In this document: positions 45,640 to 55,710 of the stretch, one piece after another
Layout: every line of letters starts with the position of its first letter
How positions within the stretch are numbered: position 1 is the first letter of the stretch
NCBI RefSeq assembly: GCF_029168945.1
Contig: NW_026870043.1
Span: 7,694,501 to 7,758,500 of the forward strand
Length of the DNA: 64,000 nucleotides
Direction of reading: 5' to 3'
Source: Cannabis sativa
Lineage: Eukaryota > Streptophyta > Magnoliopsida > Rosales > Cannabaceae
Program-made: the position numbers and the translations under genes
The notes under the pieces: generated by a model
The model's database searches: none
Told to the model about the DNA's origin: nothing
Seen by the model: the letters and a program-made list of their open reading frames with translations, nothing else

Positions 45640-48600
45640 CGTTTCGATTTTGATTAAGTGTCTGGGTTTGGCTTTCGGTCCGGGTCTTGTTTGGGGTCTG
45701 TGTCCTTGTCTGAGTTTTGGTTCGGCTCTGGGTCCAAGTCTAGATCATAGTTTGGGTCTAGGTTCAGGTTAGGTCCGAGTGCAGGTCCAGGTCTCGGTTA
45801 GGGTCAGGGTCTCGGTCAAGATCTAGGTCCCAAGTTTTGTGTCACGAGTTTGGTTCAATGTTTGGGTCAGAGTTCGGGTCTAGGTTTGGGTCCTGAGTCC
45901 AGGTCTGGGTGGGGAGCCGGGGCTGGTTCCCAGTTCGTGTCTAGGTCTGGGTTGGAGTCTTGGTCATGGTCTGACTACAGTTCCGGGTCATGGTCTAGGT
46001 CTGGTTACGGTTCCAAGTCCAGATCCAAGTCCTGGTTCTAGTCCCATTCCCAGGTCCTGGTCTACTTCCAGTTTCGGTTCCAATTTTAGGTCACAGGGTA
46101 CGGGTTTGGGTCCAGGGTTTGGTATGGTGCTAGGTTTCAGTCCGCGTCTGGGTTCGGGTCTGAGGCTGGTCCCAGATCTAGACACCAACTACAGGTTCGG
46201 TCCAAGCCCCGGTTCCAGATCCAGATCCAGATCCCGATCTCGGGTCCCGACCTGATTCCATTTTGGGTGTCGGGTCACGAGCTGGGTCCTAGGTTCAAGT
46301 CAAGGTCTAGTGTCGGGTATTGGGTCCCGGTCCTAGTTTCGCTGCCCAAGTCCCTATCCTGATTTTAGGTCAAGGTCCTAGTTTTTGTCGGGTTTTTAGT
46401 CCCGATCTAGGTACGGGTTTGGGTCCTAGTCACGATTCGGGTTTGGGTCTCAGTCTACGTTTTTAATTAGGTTTGGGTTCTGGTCTGGGTCTTTGTCCTG
46501 GTCCTGGTCCTAGTCCTTGTCTGGTTCTTGTTCAAGTTGCGATTCTGAGTTCGAGTTTTGGTTAGAGTTCGGGTCGCGGTTCGAGTTCGGTTCGGCGTTC
46601 GAGTGCTGGTCCGAGTTTGGGTTCAGGTCCGGATCGGGCTACTGCTGTGGGTTAGGGTCCTAGGTTTGGGTCCAAGTTCGGGTCTGAGTCCCAGGTTTTG
46701 ATCTCAATCTAAGTCAGGGTTTAGTTCCGGGTCTAGGTCCTGGGTTCCGATCCTGGTCTGGGTTCGAGTATATGTCTTGGTGCAGGTCTAGGTTTGGGTC
46801 TCATTTTTGGTTTTGGTCTGAGTTCGAGTCCCGGGTTGGGGTTTGATTTTGTGTTCAGGTCTAGGTTCGGGTTCCATTCTAGTATGGATTCCTGTCCAGG
46901 TTCTTGTCATGATTTGGGTCCGGGGCAGTTTTTGTTTTGGGTCTGGGTCTGACTTTGAATTCCTGGGTCCAAGTCAGGTCCTGGTTCGGGTTCGAATCTC
47001 GAATTTAGATCTAGGTTTAGGTTTCAAGGCCTGGGTCCCTGGTCTATGTCCCCCATCTGTGTCTGGTTCCTAGGTCTTCGTTTGGGTCTAGGTTCGAGTT
47101 CGGGTCCCGAGTCTTGGATTTAGTCTAGGTCCCGGTCTAGGTTCGAGTCCAGGTCTTGGTCCCAATCATGGTCTGGGTTCAGGTTTATGTCCTTGTCAGG
47201 GTTTGGATCCTTGTCTGGGTCATGGGTCTCAGGTTCCAGCAAGGGTTTAGGACCAGGTCGAGTCCAGGTCCCGGTCTAGGTTCGGGTCCCAGGTCTCAGG
47301 TCCCTGTCCTAGTCAAGGTCTCTGTCCAAGTTCTTATCTGAATTTGGGTTATGGTTTGGGTTCGGTTCTGCTCTCAGCTATGGGTTCTAGTCATAGTTCC
47401 AATTTTGATTCCGGGTCTGGGTTTGGTTCTGGGTCCGGGTCTGGGTCGAGGTTGTGGTCGCGGTATGAGTCTTAGTTTGAGTACGGGTGACGGGTTTTTC
47501 AGATTCCGGTTTCAGTCGAGGTTCGTGTCTCGGGTCAGGGTCAGCGTCTGGTGGTCCAGGTCCTGTGTTTTGATCCTGCTCTGGGTCTGAGTAGGTATTC
47601 CGGTCCGGGTCTGGGTTCGTGTCAATGTCCTGGTCTGAATCCCAGTTGAGGTTAGGGGCTTGGTCTAGGTCCAGGATCGAGTCCCGAGTTCGAGTTCGAG
47701 TTCAGGTTGAAGTCTCCATTTTAGTTTGGGTCCGGGACTGAGTTCGAGCACGAGTTTTGGGGCTGGGTTCTGGTCTAGTTTTGGGTCCCAGTCTTGGTCC
47801 AGATCCTGGTCACTATCCTGATCATGTTCCAAGGTCCTGATAACGTTTTGGTTCAGGTTTCAGTTTTGGGTCCCAGGTTTTGGTCTCGGTCCAGGTCCTG
47901 CTCCAGCTTCGGGTCCTTCTTTGAGTCCCCGATCAAGAAACCGACTATGGGTATTGTCCAAGCCCCGGTCCCCAGATCCCGGGACAAGATCTGGATCCCA
48001 TTCACGGGATCTAGTCTGGTTTCAGTTCATGTCCCAGGTCCCGATCTGGGTCTTGGTCTAGCTCTGAGACCGAGACTTGGGTGCAGTTTTGGGTCTCGAT
48101 CCTAATTGTAGTTCCCAAGTCCTGTTCCATTCTTGGGTTTGAGTTCAGGTCTGGGTTTGGGTCCCAAGTCCCAGTTCGGGTTTGGATTCAAGTTTGGGAC
48201 CAAATCATAGGGTGGGTCTGTGTCTGAGTCCGGGTCCTGGTCAAGTTGCAGTTTTGTGTATGGGTTCAGGTCCTAGTACTAGTCTTGTTTCTCGGTCCTG
48301 ATCTCCTTCTGGTTTCGGTTGTAGTTCAAGTCACGGGGTACGAGTTCGGGTCGATTTTCGGTCTGTGTTTGGGTTCTAGTCTTTATTTGGGTTCGGGCCG
48401 AGGTTTAGGTCCGTGTTTCGGTCTCGGTTAGGGTTTGAGGTTGGGTCCGGTTTTGGGTGCCGATCCGGGTGGAAGGCCTAGTCTCTTTCGAAGATCCTAG
48501 TCCAATTCTAGTCCAAGTTTCGATTTTGGTTCCCGAGTGTGGGTCTGGGTCTTGGTATGTGTCCAGGTCTTTGTTTGAGTTCGAGTTTGGGTTCGGGTTC

Positions 48601-49631
48601 TGGTCTGAATCCCAAATCCAAACACTGACTATGGGTCAGGTCCAAGCATCGAGTCCCGGATCCCAAGTCCCGAGGTGGGTCCTAGGTCATGATTTGGGTC
48701 TCGGCCGGGTCCCGGATCCTGATCCAAGTTTCGAGGCCCAAGCTTTGGTCCCAGTTTGGGGTCCCAATTTTGGGGTTTGGGTCCCCCATCTATGTCCAGG
48801 TCCTAGGTGTCGATCCTGGTCAAAGTTTGTGTTTTCGATTCGTGTTAGGGTCTTGAGTCCTGGTCTGAGTCCAGGTCTTGGTTTGCGTTTGGGTCCCACT
48901 CCCAGTGTGGGTCTAAGTTTCAGATCCCTAGTCCGAGTCTGGTTCTTAGGTCTTGGGTCCAGCCCCTATTTTTGGGTCTGGGTCTGGGTCTGGCTCTGGG
49001 TCACGGTCTGGGTCCAGGTCGCGGTCTTTGTTTAGGTCCCAAGTAACAGGTCACGATCCGGGTCCAAGTCTCGGTATGGGTTCTAGTCTAAGTTTTGGTT
49101 TAGGTTTGGGTCCTCCTACTTCCCAGGCCTGCGTTCTAGTCTTTGACCTGGTCCGATTCCTATTCTAATTATGAGATCGGGTTTGGATCCCGGTCTGGGT
49201 CTAGGTCCGGGTCTGGATACGGATCCGGGTCTGGATCTTGGATTGAAACACTTACTACGGGTTAGGTCGAAGCCTAAAGTCTAGATTCGGATCTCGATCT
49301 TATTCCAGTTTATGTTTGAGGTCTAGGGCTGCGTCCTATCAATGTGTTTGTGTCCAGGTTCGGGGTTGTGTCCCTGTAGTCAGGTCTTCGGCTTCGGGTA
49401 CAAGGTTGTGTCCCGTGTCTCGAGTATGGGGTCGAGTTTTGGGTCTCGGTCCCGGTTCTGGGGCCTAGTTTCGGGTCTAAGTCCCCCATCTAGGTCCAGA
49501 TCCTTTATCCAAGTTTGGTCCAGGTTTGAGTTTGGGGCCTAGGTCCCCCATGTAGGTCCGGATCCTAGGTCACGGTCTATGTCCAAGTTTAAGTTCAGGT
49601 TTGGATCCCGAGTTTGGGTCCGAGTTGAGGT
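45640..49631 (+). repeat. Hexamer satellite, forward orientation (copy 2)
   Basis: Counterpart of 6140-10130, with boxes C (46180), A (47936) and B (48618). No gene is visible. Confidence 0.88.
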
Positions 49632-49802
49632 CCTAAACCCTAAACCCTAAACCCTAAACCCTAAACCCTAAACCCTAAACCCTAAACCCTAAACCCTAAA
49701 CCCTAACCCTAAACCCTAAACCCTAAACCCTAAACCCTAAACCCTAAACCCTAAACCCTAAACCCTAAACCCTAAACCCTAAACCCTAAACCCTAAATCC
49801 TA
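49632..49802 (-). repeat. Interstitial telomere array (CCCTAAA)n, copy 2
   Basis: About 23 heptamers on +, with one CCCTAA unit near 49705. It is about 21 bases (three heptamers) shorter than copy 1 and lacks the two CCCTGAA variants. Confidence 0.97.
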
Positions 49803-49984
49803 GTCCCTTTTCAATATCGGGTCTAGATCCTGATCTGGGTCCTAATCAAAGTCTAGGTCCCAGACCAAGTTCTGGTCTTGGTTTAGGTCCTCAGTTTAGG
49901 TCTAGGTTCGGGTCTGTATCTGGGTCTGGGTTTGGGGCCTGAGATCCAATCTCGGTATGGGTATGGGTCTATACCCGTGTCCAG

Positions 49985-50046
49985 GTTAGGGTTTAGGATT
50001 TAGGGTTTTGGGTTTAGTGTTTAGTGTTTTGGGTTTTGGGTTTAGT
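49985..50046 (+). repeat. Degenerate TTTAGGG block, copy 2
   Basis: Same as 10506-10566 with one TTTAGGG unit changed to TTTTGGG. It faces the CCCTAAA array in opposite orientation. Confidence 0.83.
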
Positions 50047-50584
50047 CTCGGCTTCAATTTTGGGTCACATGGTATGATTTAAGGTTTGGGAGTGGGTCTG
50101 GGTCCGACTCCTTATCTGGGTCTAGGTCCGTGTTTGGGTTCAGGTCCGAGTCTTGGTCACAAATCCAAACACCCACCTCATGTTTAGTCTAGTTTGAGTT
50201 CTGGTACGGATTTGGGTTCTGGTCCGGGTCTGGATCTTGGTCCAGGTTCGATTCCCTGATTTACACACCGATTATGGGTCAGGTCCAAGCCTCGTGTCTT
50301 GTGTCCTGGGTCACGGGCCAAAATCCAGATCCTAGTCAAGTTCTAGCTCATGTCTTTGGTCATGGTTCGAGTGTCAGGTGGAGGTTTGCGTCTAGGTTTG
50401 GGTCTTGGGTCGTGAGTCATGGGTCCAGGTCCCCGATTCAAGTCAGGGTCCAAGATCCCAGTCTGGGTTAGGGTCCCAGTCTGAGTGCAGGTCCCGGTTT
50501 GTGTTCGGTATTGGTCCTTGTCTTGGGTCTTTGCTTGGTCTAGGTTTGGGTCACAATTCGGTTCTCAGGTCTAAGGTCTAAGTA

Positions 50585-50690
50585 TCGGGTCCCGGGTCCC
50601 GGGTCTCGGGTCCCGGTCCCGATCTCAGTCCCGGTCCCAGTCCCAGGTCCCGGTCCCGGTCTCGGTCCCGGTCCCAGGTCTCGATCTCGG
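50585..50690 (+). repeat. Expanded near-perfect TCCCGG hexamer run
   Basis: A local run of low-divergence hexamers (TCCCGG, TCCCAG, TCTCGG) is about 47 bases longer than its counterpart at 11105-11150. It looks like recent slippage or unequal exchange. Confidence 0.75.
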
Positions 50691-50905
50691 TCCCAGCTCT
50701 TGAGTCTCGATCCTCTTCCTAGTCTAGGTTCTAGTCCTAGTCCTTGTTCAGGTCTTTGTCCTAGTCCGGGTCTAGGTCGCATAACTGATATCGGCCTAGG
50801 TCCGGGTCCCGGGTTCGAGTCGTGTTCTAGTACGAGTACGAGTCTGGGTTTGGTTCTGAGTCTGGGTCCAAGTTTCAGTCCGTGTCTGGGTCCGGGTCTT
50901 GGTCT

Positions 50906-50926
50906 GGGTTTGGGTCTGGGTCCGGG
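50906..50926 (+). other. G-quadruplex-capable motif (copy 2)
   Basis: Four GGG tracts with three-base loops, identical in layout to 11379-11399. Confidence 0.7.
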
Positions 50927-53104
50927 TTCTGGTATAGGTTTGGGTTCTGGACCTGGTCCCGGGTAATGGATCTTGGGTTATAGGATCTGGGTCGCAGGTC
51001 CTAGCGCAAGTCTGGGCTTGGGTTCGGGTGTCTTGGGTTCGAGTCATTATTCGGTTCTGCGGCTAGATCTGGTGTTGGGCCCATGTCCAATTCCTGTTCC
51101 ACGGTCCTTATTCCAGTTCTTATTCCGATTTCAGGTCTCGGATCCGAGTTTGGGTTTGGGTCCTAGTCTAGAAATGTTTCCAGGTTCGGGTCTTGGTACG
51201 ATTCCCATATCTAGACCCCCACTAGGGGTTTGGTCCAAACCCCATGTCGTGGGTCAACATCTGGATCACAATATTCGGTCCGATTCGGATCTTGGGTCCC
51301 TATCCGTGTCCATGTCCGGCTCCAGGTTTGGGACCGAGACCGGGGTTGCGGCTTGGGTCACTGTCCCAGTCCTTGGTCTCGATTCTTGTTCTAATTTTTA
51401 GTTTGGGACCCCAATCTAGGTCTGGGTCCTGGGTCCAGGTCTGAGTCTCCAATCCAGGTCCAGGTCCTAGGTCCGGGTCTTGGTCCAAGCCCATGTCTGG
51501 GTTTGGGTTCGTGTCCCGAGTCCTGATTCAAGTTGTAATTCGGGTCCGCATCTCGTCCGGCTCTAGTTCTGGGTCCTAGTCATATTCTAGTTCCTAGACT
51601 CAAACCCAGTCTTGGACTCGGACCCAAGTCTGGGGTACGGGTGTGGGTTTTTGTCAGGGTCTGAGTCCGGGTTTGGGTTTGAGTCCGGGTATGGGTCCCA
51701 GATCCAAAGACTGACTATGGGTCAGTTCCAAGCCATGAGGTCAGGGTCCCAGTCTAGTTCGACTTTGGGTCCCAGGTCCAGGTCCGGGTCCTAGGTTACG
51801 GTCCGAATCTGAGGTCGAGTCTCGGTCCAAATTTTTATGGCCGTGTCACGACTCTAGGTCCCCCATCAAGGTCCAAGTCCTAGGTCCCGGTCTGAGTTCG
51901 GGACCCAATCGGGGTTCAAGTCCTGGTCCGAGTCTGGGTTTGGGTTCTGATCTCAATATGTATCCAGATCTGGGTTTGATTCTCGGTCCAGGCTCCGGTC
52001 CGAGTCCCGAGTCCCGATCTCGGTCTAGGTTTCGAGGCCCAAGTCTAGGTCCTAGGTCCTGATCTGGGTCCATTCAGGTGTGGGTTCTTCTCCCAGATTC
52101 AATTTCGATTCAGTGCCTAGGTTCGGGTTTTGGTCTGGGTCTGGGTTGGGGTATGAATCCTGGTCCGAGTCTAGGTCTGGGTTTCGGTCCAGTTCTTGAT
52201 CCCTGTCTGGGTGTGGGTTTAGGTTAGGTCCAAGTTCGGGTCCTTGGTGCGGGTCCTGGTATTGGTCTGGGTTAGGGTCTCGGTCCGAATCAAGGTCTCG
52301 AGTTTCAATCTCGGTCTAGGGCTTGTTTGGGTTTGAGTCCAGGTTCGGGTCGAGATCCCTATCTAGGTCCGAGTCTGGGTTTGGGATCGGGTCCCAGGTT
52401 TAGGGTCCTGATGCAGGTTCAGGTCCAGGTCTCGGTCCCGTTCTGGTACACGAATGTGTTTGGGCCTGAGTTTTTGTCTCGGTTTGGGTTTGGGGCTAGG
52501 TCTGAGTTTGGTTCTAGGTTTGGGTCCGGGTCCTAATCTTGCAGTTCTTTTTAGTTTCTAGTTTCGGGTCCTGAATATTTGTCAGGGTCTGGGTTTGGGT
52601 CCTGCTTCTGGTTTCGGTTCCAGTTTCAAGTAACAGGGTACGAGTTCAGGTCGAGTTTGGGTCTGAGTCTGGGTTCGAGTCTTGATTTGGGTTCGGGGGG
52701 AGGTTCAGGTCCGTATTTCGGTCTCGGTTAGGGTATGAGGTTGGGTACGATTTTCGGTTCTGATCTGGGTCGAAGCTTCGGTCCCTTTCAAAGATCCCAG
52801 TACGGTTCCAGTTCAAGTTTCAGTTTTGGTTCCCGAATGTGGGTCTAGGTCTGGGTATGTGTCCGGGTCTTAGTTTGAGTTCGAGTTTGGGTTAGGATTC
52901 TGTTCTAATTCCCAGATCCAAACACTTACTACGGGTCAGGTCCAAGCATCGAGTCCCGGATCCCAAGTCCCGAGGTGGGTCCTAGGTCATGATTTGGGCC
53001 TGGGTTAGGTCCTTTATCCTGATCCAAGTTCTGAGGCCAAAGTTTTGGTCCTAGTTTGGGGTCCCAATTCGGGGTTTGGGTCCCCCATCTATGTCCAGGT
53101 CCTG

Positions 53105-54440
53105 GATTAATCTGATACCTACTCATTACTCCCACTCAACAGCAGGTGTCTGGTCTAAGGCATACAAAAGCATATCTAAGACCTCTCACTGTTGATTTAA
53201 GAAATTCTTTCGTGGCTTTATCTTTTTTGGAATAGTTGAGACTTTTCCTTAGATAAATAAAATCTATGCCTAGAAGTCGAGAAGCTTCTATAGATTGCCA
53301 TTAGAAAGAAAATGCTTCAGCATCTTACTAAAGTAAGTTGCTTGCATTAGAGTAAGTTATTACCAGGTATAACACAAGCCATAGGTTTAGATAAACTCAA
53401 ACCTATAATACTAGGAACAAGAAATCTTGTTAAGTCCATTGAATAGACTTATTAAAGAAAATTTCCTTTTATGTCCTTGTAATAGAAAGTTTAGGTTACT
53501 CCATGTGAATGGATTAAACCATAGTTCTATTGGCTTTTCTTCTTAGTTTCTTATCTTGACAATCCATTACTTGTTTAAACTCACAATGGATTTTAAATCA
53601 CTAATGTCTCCCAAGTCATAAGAATGTGAGTTCCTAGAAACTCTCCCACTACAACAAGGTACCGTGAATTATGTCTAAGAAAACTAAATGGTATTAACCT
53701 CTTCGGTTGTGACATGACAACAGAGCCGGTGGGATCATCATATGTCATATAAGATGATAGAACAGTTTTGGAATCAAGAAATAAATATCTCCTTTATTTG
53801 CTACTTTATTTTCAGACTTAGTCATTATCTTAGAAAAGTAGTATTTGTTTGAACAAACACTTTCTTACCTATTGACTATGGGATGGTCCACCCCTAATCA
53901 CTTAGAATAGCTAACAAAACATGGTTAACAGTTTAAGCTTTTCTTAAAATTTTGATTAGGTCATCCATGAATCTAGTAATGATTTACATTAAGTATACAA
54001 CCATTACATCATTCTGAAATTGTATTACCATTGAAGGATTTAGGCAACGACTAGTAACTAATCATCAATATGCAAATCGAAATTTCTGGGGAGGTAAGTT
54101 TGGATATAATTCAAAAATTAATTTAATGATCTTTGAACTGCATATCTACTAACTATTTCTCCACCCCTATCAGTTCGCAAGATCTTTAACCACTTACCTT
54201 AATTGTTTTAACCATTGCTAGAAATTAATGAAATTTTTAAACATTTCAAATTTCTTTGCATAAGGTATAATCTAGAGTTATCGTTTTAAGAATACAACGA
54301 AAAAACTCATATCCACCCCTGAATGTACATCCATCTGCGAATGAGATGAACTACTTTCAGTGGATATAGGCATATTAACTCTTTGCAGAGATTGATCTTG
54401 TCAAAAATACTATGAACAAGATACAAATGCCATAGATTAA
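53105..54440 (-). pseudogene. Decayed Ty1-copia pol, reverse strand
   Basis: The reverse complement matches the decayed pol at 22601-23960. The pre-integrase motif with intact LWHLYL is near 54438. A TDRGGE-type integrase stretch is near 54170, and the RNase H-side motif (TRYQINPG-like) is at the junction near 53110. Frameshifts and stops occur throughout. RNase H is cut at 53105, where satellite begins. No LTR flanks this end. Confidence 0.8.
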
Positions 54441-55710
54441 TAAAAATATGGTTGTGTCTTTTTGATGACTTAGGTTTAGTTACATCAAAGAGTTCTTAGA
54501 ATAGTGCAAGTGGATCCTGGTCACAGAATACTAAACTCATATTCCATACAGTATGAAACCAATGATAGAAAATGGTTATTAAACACTTGTAAAAGTGTAA
54601 CTGTATTGTATTTTGAAATTAGAAATATAAGAAAATTTATGTTTGGAATCTAAAATTAAAGTCAAAGACTTAAATTTATACCAAATATAATGAGTAATTC
54701 TATCTTGGACCACCACTACTAATTTAACTCTAAGTCTGATTTGCCCATACAAGTAGGAGATTTCTAAGATTGAGGATTTATATCAATTGGGAATAGAATT
54801 TCGAGATTATAATCATATGTGTAATTTAATTTCTTAAGAGAAAATATAATGACATTAAAAGATATATAGACCATTCATCCAATGATATGTTATTGAGCTA
54901 ATTCGAAATGAATAAGCTAAGAGGAATTAGGATAATTTCGTTTATAAATAAGAATCTAACGATGCTTCGATTAGCGAGAGTCAAAGTAATCTTATTTATA
55001 AAATCTTCTTGTTTCATACTGTAAAAATACTAGTCTAAGGTGTCATCAATTGATGAACAGCTAGATCTTGCATATACAATATTTATCATTTCGAGATCTA
55101 ACACTATTATGTATGTCTAATGGTGAAAATCCATTAGGGATTTATCTCATTAGATAAACAAACCTAGTTAGACCAACAATGAAGATTCGAAATTAAACTA
55201 CAATTTAACAATAGAAAATAACATGGTTCAATATAAATTCATACGCAATTCATAAATTATTAAACATATAGCAAGTAGGAATGACAAGTGAAAATACTAA
55301 AACATACAATCCTAAATAATTTCCAAGGTTTTCAACAAACTGATATCAGTGTCCCGTTTAGGCGAGAGTCAAGCTACCATCCATTGAATAGAGTTGTCAG
55401 CTCATCTATAATGTTAAATATTCTAGCAACCTTTTATTCGATCAAGATTGGAAATCAGCGTTGTCCCGTTTAGGCGAGAGTCAAGGCAATTCTATCTTAT
55501 GAGCTTCCACCATTGTTTCATAATTTGCAAGGCAAATATGGTCGCCACCATTAGGGTGATCCATACCATATAAAACACTTAAAAACTACTTATCTTTCGA
55601 GATTAAACGGCGCGAAATTGCTAATGAACGTTCCTCCATTAGGGAGGATTACTCACTAAAACAAACGCGATGTAAAACCAACAATTGAGATCGAATATCT
55701 TAATAATAAA
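54441..55710 (-). mobile_element. Decayed copia leader/gag region, reverse strand
   Basis: AT-rich, non-coding. The part up to about 55160 is homologous to 21989-22600. Further upstream it extends past what is present there and contains two copies of GTCCCGTTTAGGCGAGAGTC at 55351 and 55463. It ends at satellite near 55711 without an LTR or primer-binding site. A frame at 55288-55473 spans one of these motifs but has no recognisable domain. Confidence 0.65.

Larger units (their letters stand above)
39489..53104 (+). repeat. Segmental duplication, copy 2 (direct repeat of 1-13550)
   Basis: The second copy is in direct orientation. Length differences from copy 1 include an 18-base insertion near 45960-45977, one missing hexamer near 49225, about three missing heptamers in the telomere array, and a roughly 47-base expansion near 50600-50690. 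An 8-base stretch present near 52917 is deleted in copy 1 at about 13388. It extends about 16-22 bases further right than copy 1 before its own copia junction. Confidence 0.95.
49803..53104 (+). repeat. Hexamer satellite, forward orientation (copy 2)
   Basis: Counterpart of 10321-13550. It contains the TTTAGGG-like block, an expanded TCCCGG run and a locally divergent patch. It ends at a junction with reverse-strand copia sequence. No gene is visible. Confidence 0.88.
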
